Source: Viola odorata
Taxonomy: Eukaryota > Streptophyta > Magnoliopsida > Malpighiales > Violaceae
Direction: 5' to 3'
Assembly (NCBI GenBank): GCA_963691705.1
Contig: OY829539.1
Location: forward strand, 47,838,327 to 47,902,326
DNA: 64,000 nucleotides
Part shown: piece by piece, positions 43,294 through 54,900 of the stretch
How the letters are laid out: each line of letters begins with the position of its first letter
How positions within the stretch are numbered: the stretch's first letter is position 1
Notes under the pieces: model-generated
Database searches by the model: none
The model's input: the letters and a program-made list of their open reading frames with translations, nothing else
Told to the model about the DNA's origin: nothing
Made by a program: the position numbers and the translations under genes

Positions 43294-44857
43294 TGATACG
43301 ATCCTAGCCCCATGGCTAACCCCAGTGAGGTTAATGCAACCCCTAGACATGGAGACAAGGCAGGAGACGTTGTTTGATCAAGCTTTCAGGCATAGGATGA
43401 CATGGAAGGTGGCTTGGAGGCACCTAGCACAAGGTTTGACATCCATCCGAGTCAACCCTTGGAAGAACGGTTTCAATAAAATATCCAGCATATATACAAG
43501 ACCTATTGGAGTCTTTGGAAGGCTGTGTCCAAGTTTCAGAGCATTCGGACAAGTAAATCTCAAGGTGGATCATGGTGACATTCTAGCTGTCAAGGAGAAG
43601 ACGCCCAGGCACAACCAGCGACTTCGATTGAACCTAGAGGGCGCTGTACATGTCGGAATCATGCGATCGACAACTCATTGGAAACTTCAGGATGTTATCT
43701 TTCATTTGGGACGAGATTCAGCTCATTTGGACCAGTGGTTTGAATTTTATGGACGTAAACATTATGGTGCGCAGTCTGTGCGCGAGACAACCTACAACTT
43801 GAGGTTTCGGCCCAAACCTTGGCCCGATGATGGAGAACTCGACATGAGCTGCTGGAATGTATTTAAATATATTTATATTTACTTTAAGTAGTTTCCTTAA
43901 TTAATTAGTTAGTAATGGCAGCAACCTTTGTTTCCATTTATTGATTAATTAGTTAATCAGTTTATTAGCTAAATAAGTTATTTTCCTTAATTAGTTCTCC
44001 TACTTCTATTATTATTCGGGTTTGCTTGTAACCTTATATAAGGAGCCGTTTGGCCTCCTTAGAAACTTGGCTGATTATTGATAAAGATATATTCTTATAT
44101 TCTCTTCCCCTTTTTGCGTTCAACAACGAATGAACCTTGTTCTTCTTGAGTCTTGTAAGCTTGAGTCGTTCCAAGTAAAACCCGAAATTACTTCCATTAA
44201 TTGTCTGTTCTAGGTTGTTATTCGCAAGGAATATAGGCTTAGCGATTCGATTAAGATCCTTCCTTATTCGAGTTAGGTTGGTTGATGCTTAGCAATCAAC
44301 AGGCTCAATTGCTTAAGAAAGTTATCCATTCCGCAGGGAAATCCCGTCTTGAACAAAGATCAAAATTGGTGCTACGTCTCCTTTGCAAACAAGGATCGTA
44401 TCAGCTGGTAGCGGAGCTTAAGGCGTTCAAAGATTGGTAACTATCCTAACTATCCTTTACTTTTGTCGTTAGGTAGAGATTTCGTTGTTGCGCATCCTAA
44501 ACTACTTGGATCGCATCAGTTGGGGTCTTTTCTATTTGATTTTTTTATTTACAAAAAGTGTCACAAAATCAGTCCCCAAAGTGTCAAAAAAAAGAGTCAC
44601 AAACTCAGTCCCCAAAGTGTCAAAAGAGTCCTACAAAAGAGTCACCAAAAACAGTCCACCAAAGTGTCAGTGTCGAAATCGTATTTCAATATATAACTAT
44701 TGGAGTCCGATTTCTGTGAGTCTTAGTTCGTTGGAAAGCCCTATCTGTCAGGAGTCTGGATCAAGAAGAATCAGGTAATTCGGACACCGGAGTCAAAAGC
44801 TATAGTCGATTTACTAAATTGTGTTTTCTGCCAAATTCTGCACAATTTATGTCAAGT
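43294..44857 (+). mobile_element. Array unit 6, truncated (LTR 6 plus leader)
   Basis: LTR 6 is complete (43294-44403). The leader stops at ...TATGTCAAGTC, about 280 bp before the gag start, and joins the middle of the copy 2 LTR. Confidence 0.85.
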
Positions 44858-45182
44858 CTTGTCTGAAAAGGTGGGGGTATTTATAGGCAAAGGAAGGAGT
44901 GTACCGACTGGGGGTAGGAATTATCCCTGGTAGGTGTAGCTGGGGTGATAGATGTCGCTGGGGTGGCAGGGAGTGATGTCATGCGGAATGACGTCATGCG
45001 GAGTGACGTCATGGATGACCTGGGATGGGATGCCGTCGTGCTGATGTCGACCATCCCAGGGTCGGCCGCCAGGCTAAGGGCGGTAAGAATAGGGTCTCGT
45101 CTCCCTCGGCGGGTACAGTATGTTGGCCGAGTCACCCAGCGGGGTAGTTGAGATGCCGCTTCTGTGGTATCGATAGTTATCA
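44858..45182 (-). repeat. Right LTR remnant of copy 2
   Basis: Resumes at the equivalent of 17676 and runs to the LTR edge GTTATCA. Keeps the hairpin (45019-45028 / 45051-45060), TGACGTCA twice (44989-44996, 45004-45011) and the TATA. About 187 bp on the leader side are missing. Confidence 0.75.
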
Positions 45183-46919
45183 GATGGAGCTACTGGAGGC
45201 GCGCTATAGGACTGCACTCTCACGAGAGCAAACCACTTGATCGAAACTTTGGCCGAAAATAGCTGCCTAAATGAGTCAAGTGAAAGAGAAACAACCACAT
45301 GTAACGTATCCGCATTTAAAGCTAAATTGGATGAACTTTCTAATCGTTTGGATATTCTATGTGCAGGTCAATCACAAGTGCAGGTACAATAGGTACAATT
45401 AGCGATAACATTTGGTGTTTGTAGCCAACAAGGACACCCAACCCATGAGTGTATCTTGGTAACAGGAAATCCAAATTTCAGTTGGGTCACACAACCGAAC
45501 CAACAATCACAATACCAGCAGCAGGCGCCATCCGACCTGCAACACTTCAATAAGAGGTTAGACCAGCTTCTACTGCCAACCCCGCATCAGCCCTTGTTGC
45601 TCACTGATGTCCCTTTGGAAGAGAAACTTGAACGGTTCATGAAGTCCACTCAAGCTTCCATTGCAAATATAGAAAAAACGATTAGACAATTGGAAATCAC
45701 AAACCAGGACCAGGAAGGAAGGTTACCAGCAGATACAGTTGATAACCTGAAGTATAATGTCAGTTCAATGACATTGAGGAGTGGAACTGAATTTCCAGAC
45801 AGCATGACCCTTGCCCCAAGCCTGGGAAAGAAACCGTCAAAAGTCCTTATCCCAGACCAGTTCGAACCAGAGGCAGAGGTAACTTCTGAAAAATCAGCTA
45901 AGGTAAATCCTACTCCAGAACCAGTACTGCCCAAGAAATAACATCAGGTAATCCCTCTTCCCTTCCCAGCCAGGTCTGAAAAGGCCAAGAAGGTAAGGGA
46001 AGAAAAAACTATTTTAGATATTTTTCGTAAAGTAGCTATTAATATTCCTCTTCTTGATATGATTGCACAAGTTCCTAAATGTGCTAAATTTTTAAAAGAA
46101 TTGTGCACTAACAAGAAAAAGCTTGCAGGAGTAGAGAGGATTAATTTGAACGAAAATGTTTCTGCCGTTTTTCAGAAGAAATGGCCAAATAAGTGTAAGG
46201 ATGGGGGAATGTTTGTCATCCCTTGTAAGATCGGGGATCAGGTTATTGAGAAGGCATTATGTGATTTGGTTGCAGGGATAAATGTTTTGTCATTGACCTT
46301 GTTTAAAAGTTTAAAAATTGGGGAATTGAAAGACACTAGAGTTGTTATTACATTAGCCGATAGGTCGATTATTTACCCCGTAGGAGTTATTGAGGATGTG
46401 TTAGTCCAAGTAAATGACTTTGTGTTTCCTGCAGTTTTTTATGTGGTTGACATGGAAAATGAACACACTTCTAAATCAACTGAAATTTTATTAGGTAGAC
46501 CTTTCTTGAGAACTGCCCGAGCTAAAATTGATATTTTTGGAGGTTGTTTAACATTGGAGTTTTGTGGTGAAATTATTAAATTCAATATGTATGATACCAT
46601 GAGACTTCCAAATGAAAAACATATTGTGAATTGCATAGATATTGTTGATCCTGTTACTGCTGATATTCATAAATTAAATGCTACTAAACCTTGTGAGCAT
46701 GTTCTCAGCAGAAACATTGACAATCCAAACAAAACAGGAAAGGAGAAAGTTTTGCAGGCACCTAAGATTGAGCTGAGAACCTTGCAAGGAGAATCGAAGG
46801 AAGAAAGGCTTGCGAGGGTACTAAAGGAGTACGAAGAGGTTGTTGAGTGGAGGATATCCGACATTAAGAGGACTTCTCCTTCCATCCGTGTGGCAATGTT
46901 CAACCCACAAACCACTTGA
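45183..46919 (+). pseudogene. Athila-like gag C-terminus and protease
   Basis: One frame with stops near 45390 (TAG) and at 45939-45941 (TAA). The gag end shows a degraded zinc knuckle (CSQQGHPTHEC, second Cys apparently replaced by Gln), then NPNFSW, LERFMKSTQASI and SMTLRSGTEF, as in Athila gag. The protease part has INIPLLDMIAQVPKCAKFLK and MFVIPCKIG. The active-site region reads CDLVAGINVL where related proteases have DLGAS, so the flap-side Gly is lost. ILLGRPFLRTARAKIDIF follows. Coding ends at TGA 46917-46919 shortly after a SPSI motif that normally leads into RT. Confidence 0.75.
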
Positions 46920-48180
46920 AACAACAGAGAAAGTGTCTAGTCCAAGACATTAAAACAGGACGTTTCTTGGGAAGCAACCCAAGTTTTTTAATTTCAGTTA
47001 TTTCTATTTCAATCAAACTTCTGGTCACTGGAAATTTCCTTATGGATTTTTTATTTTATTTGCAAGTGCAAAATATCATGTCAGGTAGCAGCGAGAAATC
47101 AGGCCTTATCCAAGACCTGGGATAAGAGTCCAAGAGTAGGAATCGGAAGAACAGAAGCATGCCACGGCTCTCAGCAGGAGGCTGCTAATGTTGCTTCTTG
47201 GGAACCTGCCTGTCCCACCACAACTTTAATTACCCCGGGTACTTTCCTTCTTGTTTTTATTTTCATTTCTTTTCTGTCGAATCTTTTCCCTTTCTCACAC
47301 TTTGAGGACAAAGTGCCATCTAGTGTGGGGGAGGAATGTTTGTATTGAGCATGACTATTTTGATTGCTTGTTTGAGTCAGTTTCTATGAGTCGGTCTGTT
47401 GGAGTCGTTTGTTTGAGTTTGTTTGAGTCAGCCTGTCTTGTTGTGTATAGCATCAAACCCTAATTTCGACCTAGGCTGTATAGTTCACTACTGAAACCAC
47501 ATTTTAGACACTTGTTTGATCGAGTCTATGCTTTAGTACCAAGGGAGTGAATGAGAGTAACATGATCAATGCCTAAGAGGCATATAACCTAATGTTCTCA
47601 GAACATTAACTATCCACATGGTCTAAAGGATAGCTAGCTAGGGCTTAACATTCAATTAGGGTGATAAGGCTTGCTACGCTAGATTTGAGAGTGCTTTAAT
47701 TTCTGTCTGATTGAATGTGTAATGTTTTAAAATGTGCTGGAATGTCATAGAGTAGAGATAGCAAAAGTGGAAGTTCTAGGAGCCCAAAAAGAACAAGCAC
47801 TGCTATTAATTATGCCTGTAAAAATAAAAAGGGAAAAGAATTGAAAAAATGAAAATAAAAATCTGCTAATAAGTGATTTAAATGGCACAGTGGTCTAGAT
47901 ACACATTTAGGTGAAAATGCACTTCGGTAGGACTCAAATCTATAGTGAGCTTTGTCCCTTAATAATTACAATAATTTTAAAAAGTTGGATGTCTTGATAC
48001 CATGTGGATGGGTATGTTTAGGGTATTGATTAGTCCTTGGTAGTCCAGCATCGATTCGGTAAGGGGAGTGTCTTGGTAGTTTCAACAGTGAGGTATGCAG
48101 CCAAAAGAAGAGATCTGGGTCTTGATGTTTGTTCTGTTTTGATGTGTTTTTATTTTCGTTGATGCTTGGGGGCAAGCATA
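46920..48180 (+). other. Post-pol non-coding region of the Athila-like derivative
   Basis: No gene. Holds the post-pol hairpin, a central polypurine-like motif at 47321-47333 and a CTTATCC...GGGATAAG inverted repeat near 47104-47125. The rest is AT-rich and shows nothing clear. Confidence 0.5.
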
Positions 48181-48197
48181 GGTTAGTGTGAGGGATT
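48181..48197 (+). promoter_or_regulatory. Polypurine tract of the Athila-like derivative
   Basis: GGTTAGTGTGAGGGATT immediately before the putative LTR start TGATTGG. Confidence 0.5.
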
Positions 48198-49548
48198 TGA
48201 TTGGAGCTTAAATTGTCTTAATTTCATCATCCTTTTCTATGTTTTTTAGGATGATGATACTGCTAATCCTTGTCTCTTGTACTCCTTTATGCATATATGG
48301 GTGCTGAGAAACAGATCATTCGATTAGGAGCTGAAAGAACCAGGACTAGAGTTGTTATGCTTCAGAGCGGTCCTTATCCCATGCCTGGGATAAGGAAGAT
48401 CTGAGATTCCAGCGATAGCTAGCTGTCATCTTCTGGAAGGTTTTAATTCCTGCGGTCTCCTACTCTGTGAAGAACTCCTACTGTCCGAAGAACTCCTATT
48501 TTCCAATTAGGAGATTTAAACAGCTGGATATTATTTTATTCGGATAATATTTCTTTTAATTTCAATTTTGAAAAACATTATTTAGAGGAAGGAAAGGGTT
48601 GCGCCTCTTATCTCTTCCTTTCCCGAATTTCTTCTTCTTCTTCTCTGAAACAGCAGCCATAGCTGGAGCTTGAACATTGTTTGCTATTCCTTCTCCTTTA
48701 ATTAATTAAATTCCAGTTTATGCTTTCATCTATTTTATTTATTTATTTCTTATGATGATCGGCTAAGCCCATCTATTCCTTGTGAGGATTCATAGCCATG
48801 CTTAATTGCTTGTGAGGTCCAAACGCAATTATTAAATCCCATCTTGCATCTCTAATTGTTTTAATTAAATGTCAATTTATACATACTTCTATTGAAGCTT
48901 GATCAACTACACTAGGATTTGTATGATTACAGTCTTCTCTTGATACCTTGGAGTCTACACTGTAGAAGGAGATACGAAGGCGACCAACTGATCGACGGAT
49001 CAGATTGGAAAATAATTAGAGTATGGTTTACAGGAGTAGACACTTCTCTCTTCTGGACCTGGGAAGGTCTTTCACGGTAGAATTATTTGGTCATTTTATT
49101 AGACCTAATAGAATAACTTCTTTAACCCATAAAATAGATCAAGGACCTTAATAGGTGGAAACCTTTAAGAATCTCGAATAGGTAGAGAGTAGGAAATCTA
49201 GGTGGAAACCTGATCTCTATAGCCGCCTGTAAGTTTGGTTTTGAAAATACTTGAATCGATGATCAATCAATTTAGTGCATGAGCTCATTGGAATCCTCAC
49301 TGGGAATTTGTTACCTCTGATTTCACACACATCACCCATTTATTACTTTATGTTATTTCTATTTCTTAATTATTCACGACAACGTCAATATTGGTATTTA
49401 CCACTCGTTACTTTCCTAGTCGTTTACAAAGAATCTTAATTGCCACCGAATCCCTGAGGACGAACCTTTTACCACTTGCTACTGTTTTAAAACTACACGT
49501 GCATGGTAGATTATATTTATTTTATTTTGACGGTTTCAGCAACCATCA
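48198..49548 (+). repeat. Putative 3' LTR of the Athila-like derivative
   Basis: About 1,351 bp, TGATTGGAG...CAACCATCA. Placed from the polypurine tract and the TG..CA ends; no partner LTR is in the window, so the right edge is an estimate. Contains a perfect hairpin CCTTATCCCA-TGCC-TGGGATAAGG near 48371-48394. Confidence 0.5.
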
Positions 49549-49782
49549 CTTCACAATCCCAGCCTGAAGGTTGTAGGGAAAGTAAAAGGTCAGACACTCC
49601 CGGTTCTTCCAGCGCCACTCCTTCCAAGTGCTGAAAGAAAGTTCCTTCCAAGTCTTTTGTAATTGTCTTTGTAAATAACTAACTTAAAACCATACTTTCT
49701 AGTACAGTTTATTATTACTATCTTTCCCATGTTTCTTGTATGTTTCTCTTCATTCCCTATCTTGTCCTGATCTCACAACAGT
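49549..49782. other. Flank between two elements
   Basis: 234 bp with no recognisable feature apart from a short repeated TCCTTCCAAGT motif (49618, 49640). Confidence 0.4.
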
Positions 49783-50314
49783 TGATAACAATTGATGAAA
49801 CACCAAGGGTACATTCGTCTTTTCACCCCAAGTCAAGGTCGGATCACTGTAGACCTTGACTGGCGACAGCCACCTTGCTACCGCCCGCGTTAGCCGAGGA
49901 ATCCTGGGATGGTCAACATCAGGGGGACCCACGCGGCATCCATTTCCGCACACGGCATCTTCCCATCCCAGACAGCCTCGACGATATCTCACTAGCGATA
50001 CCTCGTCGATGATGTCCTATCCAGCTGACGCTTGCTGACGTCATCTTGGGCGTTATCTTCCCCTGATAACGCCCACCCCCGTGGGTAACATCCTTTCTTT
50101 TTGCCTATCAATACCACCCATTTTTAGATCAAAGGTAAGACCAAAATTACTTCCCGAATCTTTGCCAAATTTCTCAGCCATACTAACTTAAGCATCGGAG
50201 TGTCTACGCCGGGGCCCCCCCTCCGGCGCTTTGCAGGTGCGACGGACAGCCTCCATAGTAACTCCGGACGGCCATAATCTCTGTCCTACTTTCCCAGAAG
50301 TCCTAATCTTATCA
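49783..50314 (+). repeat. 5' LTR of the Tat-like element
   Basis: 532 bp, TGATAACAATTG...AATCTTATCA. Contains the hairpin (49903-49912 / 49963-49971), one TGACGTCA (50037-50044) and the CATCGGAGTGTCTACGCC / CTCCGGCGCTTTGCAGG block. Confidence 0.75.
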
Positions 50315-50317
50315 AAT

Positions 50318-50333
50318 TGGTGCTTTCATTAAG
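50318..50333 (+). promoter_or_regulatory. Primer binding site region
   Basis: TGGTGCTTTCATTAAG, three bases after the LTR. The same TGGTGCTTTCATTGAG follows the LTR at 63626. I cannot assign the tRNA by eye. Confidence 0.5.
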
Positions 50334-50401
50334 AGCTTTGGCTTTAATTAAGTGAGCATCCTTAATAGCCAAGCTCTGTTCTTCTGAAAACCAGAAGATT
50401 A

Positions 50402-51980
50402 TGGCCTCTAATTCAGAATCCATTCCTCCACGCTCTCGCGACGGTGACGTCCGTAGGGAACTCTTCCCTACCACTTCTCCCGCATCTTCGCGGCAACAAA
50501 CGCGTATTCCTCTGCACAGACAGACTTTCTCTTTGGATCGACCATGAGCGCATCATTTTCTCAGATGAGCGCCCCCGCGTCTCATATGGCAGGGCCCAGT
50601 TATTTTACTCCCTCTCTCATGGGATCCGTGATAGACAGTGTGAATAACCCTTTCGCGAGCTCGATTTCAACCCTTCGTGCCCAATTGGACCACTTAACGG
50701 AATTGGCTACTAGATTCACGCCTAGTGCTTCTGGATCAGGCGTTCCATCTCAGTTTGTTTTTACTCCATCAATCATCACAGAATGACCGTTGTCGTCCCC
50801 ATTGTATGCGAATGTCTCTCTGACGCTGCCTGGGTTGAATACGCCAGTCAGTGTTGTACAATTTTCTCATAGGACAATGGAGCCGTACGTGCCACAGGTG
50901 CCTTTACTTCCTATTTCCCAAGAGGAATGACAATGGCGTGATGAGGACAGAGGTCGTTAGGATGGTAGGAGGGACGAAAACGATAGAGACATATCTCCTG
51001 GAGGGAGTGAAAGATCAAGCAGTAGGAGACATCGAACTCGCTCGCCAAGGAGTCGCAGCCCGTCTCTAAGGCGACATCATATTAGAGATCCGCGGAATCG
51101 TAGGCGTCATTTGGAGGGCTCCCCTCAGAATCTTATGATGGCACCAGAGATCCCATTTCCCACCTTAACAAGGTAAAGGACTTCGTGCAATTTCAGACTC
51201 ACAACGACGTTGCGTTGTGTCAGATATTTGTGATGACCCTGTCGGGGGTTGCGTGCCTATAGTTCGAAGGTCTTCCTGGTGGGTCTATTGACAGCTTCTC
51301 ACTGCTAGAATCTAAATTCAGGAGTCGATTCAGTACTGCGGTCCCCATCAGAAAGTCTGTTGCCGCCTTGTTCGATATACACAGAAAACCTCAGGAATCC
51401 TTAAGGAGTTTCCTCAATTATTTCGACATCGAGATGTCACTCACGCCGGGTGTAACAGTTGATTTCACTATAGAAGCCTTAAAGCGAAACTGTTGCTATG
51501 GAAAACTCAGAGATGCCTTAATGGTTGACCCTCCAGCAACCTTAGATGCGTTAAGACTGAAATCCCACAACTATGCGAGAATGGAAGAGGAAGAGAATAG
51601 GGACATGATTCGAAACATGCCGCCAACCATGCTTCCAGTCCATAACGCTCCCATTCCTACTACTTCTGAAGATCGTTTCATCGACGATTACGCTCAGTGA
51701 AAGGGTCACATTCCCAAGACCTCTAATCGACGGAAAGGCAACTCCTCAAAAGGAAAGCCTGGTGACTCCTCAACGCAGCGACAGGGACATCCCCCTAAGG
51801 GATGAGTTTATGACCCAGACCTTCCTTCCCTCATCTTGCCCAGAGTAGAAATACTAGCGATAGCGGAACAGCGGAACCTGCCCATCCGTTATCCGGCCCC
51901 TGTGAGACCGAGGGTAACCTTGGGAAGAAGAGAAACGCTTACTGCAAATTTCACAAAGCTAAGGGACACTCTACGGAAGT
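50402..51980 (+). pseudogene. Tat-type gag
   Basis: Starts at ATG 50402 (MASNSESIPPRS). The frame is lost at TGA 50540-50542, continues one base shifted from ATG 50544 to 50786, then is broken repeatedly. The core capsid part is visible from about 51170: FQTHNDVALCQIF, then a stop, FEGLPGGSIDSF, FRSRFSTAVPIRKS, and the open stretch 51368-51700 (FDIHRKPQESLRSFLNYF). A degraded zinc knuckle CKFHKAKGHSTEV near 51935 has a TGA where the last Cys is expected. Non-functional. Confidence 0.75.
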
Positions 51981-54900
51981 GTGAGAGAACTTAAGTTGGC
52001 GATAGAGCTCCTAATTGAAGAAGGCTATCTAGGAGAATTCGTCGTCAAAATACAAGAAGAAGCCAAGAGTAACCCGACAAACAGAGTAGCCGACGACAGA
52101 TCGGCACCTTCCCGCACCCCGGGCAACGACGCTGGCCTTGCAGGAAGGGGTAGGGAAACGCTTACGGTTGATGAAGAAGATGTCCCCATGATTAACATCA
52201 TCGCTGGAGGCACACCTTATCTGGACGAGTCCGCACAGCCGACACCCGCGGCAGGGGACAAGCGAAAGCGAGCGGACGTGTCAATTAAAAGTGAGCCGAT
52301 AAGCGCCTTGGATCGCATGGTATTATCCTTTTCTAAAGAGGATGAGAAGGGCGTGGTATATCCATACAACGATGCGTTAGTGGTTACGCCCATTATCACT
52401 AGTCATGGAGTTAGAAGAACTCTTGTTGACAACGGAAGTGCCGTAAACCTATTCTCACTAGAAGCTTACAATCTCATGAAGCGTCCTGATAACGAGCTTA
52501 CGCCTTGCAACAAACCCATTATTGGAGTAGACGGAGTCCCCATCCCGGTGACTGGAGTAACCACCCTGCCAGTATATTTTAAGGAAGATACCTCCAAGCG
52601 GTCAGAGGAGCTTCTATTCTTGGTGGTGGATCGAAATCTGCCTTATAATGCCATATTGGGGCGGTCATTCCTCAACCGTTTCGGAGCAGCGATATCATAG
52701 AAACATCTGAGGTTGAAATATCATTCCTGGGATGGTGTGGTCTCAATCCGGGGTAATAAGAAGTTAGCGGCTGAATCCTACCTGCTAATGACTCAGAAGA
52801 GTTGCGATAGGTACGTGTGCGTAACGGTGGATCCATATGAACAAAGCGATGAGAAACGCACTCAGCCTGTGGACAAGATGATTCAGGTTCCAGTTAACGG
52901 GGTCGATGGGGCCATATTCCTAGTTAGCGATAACCTCAGCCTGGAGGAAAACTTTCAGTTAGCCCAATTATTGCACAAATGCAAAGGAGAGTTTGCATGG
53001 AAACCAGCCGATATGCCCGGTATCTCGCGGGAGGTAGCGGAGCACCGACTTAATGTCAACCCTGACGCAAAACCAGTCCAGCAAAAATGGCGTGCCTTCC
53101 CTACAGAAAAAGCGATAGCCGTTGACAAAGAAGTAGCAAAGCTTCTCGACGCTGGATTTATTCGGGAAGTACAATATCCTACATGGTTGGCTAACCCCGT
53201 CCAGGTTCCCAAGCCCAATGGAGAGTGGCGTATGTGCATCGACTTCACTGATTTGAATGACGCCTGTCCCAAAGATTGTTACCCACTTCCTCGGATTGAT
53301 CAGCTAGTTGATCAGGCTGCCGGGTATGCTTATTTGAGCTCGCTAGACACCAACTCGGGGTACCACCAAATCCCCATGGCCAGTGAGGATGAAGAGAAAA
53401 CTTCTTTCATCACTCCTAAGGCCACTTCTTGCTACACGGCGATGCCTTTTGGGTTGAAAAATACTGGAGCCACTTTCCAGCGAATGGCGAATCAAGTCTT
53501 CGAAAAACAGATTGGGCGAAACGTAGAGGCGTATGTCGATGACATACTGGTCAAAAGCCGAAGCTTCAAAGACCACCTATCCGACCTGGCGAAAGTCTTT
53601 GAAATAATGAAATGATACCAAATGAAGCTGAACCCTCGAAAGTACATGTTTGCCTTTCAAACGGGTAAATTTTTGGGTTACGTGGTCAGCCAAAAGTGTA
53701 TCGAACCCAACCCTTCAAAAATCAAAGTCATCCAAGACATGATATCTCCTCGAACTGTAAAGGAGATACAGAAGCTAACATGGCGTGTTATCATTCTAGA
53801 ACGGTTTATTTCTAAGCAAGGCAAGAGATGCCTCCCCTTTTTCAAAGTTATACGCAAGAAAGTCGTGTTTGGATGGACAACAGAATGCGAAGAGGCGTTT
53901 GCAGGTCTGAAGGCCTACCTATCGTCTGACTTGGTGTTGACAAGACCTGAACCTGGCGATATCCTGTATTTATACCTCGGGGTTGCTGACAAAGTGGTCA
54001 GTGTGGTCCTTGTGCGAGATGGCAATCACACACACCGCCCTGTATACTTCGTAAGACACATGTTGAAAGATGCCGAGCTGAGATATGCCCGTATTGAGAA
54101 AATAGCGTTCACATTGATACAAGCCACGCGGAAGATGAGTCGATATTTTCAAGCTCATACTGTCATCGTGCTTACGGATCAACCTTTAAAAGGATATTTC
54201 GGAAGCCCGAATCCTCGGGGAGAATGCTGATTTGGGCCATCGAGTTTGAACAATATAGGTTGCATTACAGATCCCGGCCATCTGTAAAGGCTCAAATTCT
54301 GGCGGACTTTATCGCGGAATGCACCTTTACGCCAGACCCAATGACAGAATTGACTGAAAAAGAAAAAGAGGAGTTGGACCTCCCCTTCCCTGAAACCTAC
54401 ACTGACCTGTGGGTCATCCACATGGACGGCGCCAAAAACCAAGAACTCACCGGAGCCGGAATCTTCATGAGTGGGCCTCACGGCATCCATGTGTGATATG
54501 TCATCCGAATCCTGTAGCCGTTGTCCAACAACGCCGCAGAATATGAAGTGTTACTAGCTGGGCTCAGGATAGGGAAAACTTCTCCATAAAAGGAATACAT
54601 GACTTAGGGAGGTTGGGAGACCTGCGACTGAAAATCTGTGGAGACTCCAAGCTGATAATAGACCAAGTTTTGGGACACTCTCAAGCTAGGGAGCCCATCA
54701 TGGTGCAATACCTTGCCAAGGTGAAACGCGAGTTGATAGAAATAAAGAAAAGTGGCATACAAGTCAGCTTCGAGCACATTCCTCGAGAGGATAACGCTGA
54801 AGAAGATAACCTCGCCAAACTCGTGGAAAACCCGGAAGTGTCCATACCTAAAGGGGTGTACTACAGAGAGATACCCGTACCTTCCTTTATGGAAGAACAG

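Larger units (their letters stand above)
28758..44857 (+). mobile_element. Tandem array of a gag-only LTR element (TR-GAG type), LTR-sharing
   Basis: The order is LTR-gag-LTR-gag... with six LTRs, five complete internal regions and a sixth truncated at 44857. Period 2,900 bp, except unit 4 at 2,936. LTRs are 1,110 bp with 11-bp terminal inverted repeats (TGATACGATCC/GGATCGTATCA). A PBS-like TGGTAGCGGAGC and a polypurine tract GAAGGGGAAGGGAA stand in the right places. The internal part has a gag gene but no protease, RT, RNase H or integrase, so mobility would need proteins supplied in trans. Units are almost identical, so amplification is very recent. Neighbours share LTRs, which points to recombination between LTRs or insertion of a circular or concatemeric form rather than separate transpositions. 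Confidence 0.9.
17489..45182 (-). mobile_element. Tat/Retand-like non-autonomous LTR element, copy 2
   Basis: Same layout as copy 1 but with all four antisense genes visible: LTR (left), ORF-D, ORF-C, ORF-A, ORF-B, repeats, LTR remnant (44858-45182). Again no gag or pol. Two later insertions split the right part: a truncated LTR element with a 285-bp duplication (26371-27972), and a minisatellite plus tandem array (28228-44857). The latter replaces about 187 bp of the right LTR. Without the insertions it is about 9 kb long. Confidence 0.7.
45183..49548 (+). mobile_element. Athila-like deletion derivative, 5' truncated
   Basis: Begins inside gag directly after the copy 2 LTR. It continues through protease, then skips to the post-pol segment with hairpin CTTGGG/CCCAAG (46966-46983). 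Next come the TTTGAGGACAAAG...GTGTGGGGGAGG motif (47301-47333) and a polypurine tract before the 3' LTR. RT, RNase H and integrase have been removed by a deletion near 46900. Copy 2 may have inserted into this element, its 5' part lying outside the window. Confidence 0.7.

Noticed and set aside
28758..44857. Classical centromeric satellite
   Set aside because: The unit is a complete LTR-PBS-gag-polypurine tract-LTR element; the array is a retrotransposon tandem. A centromeric role cannot be judged from sequence alone.
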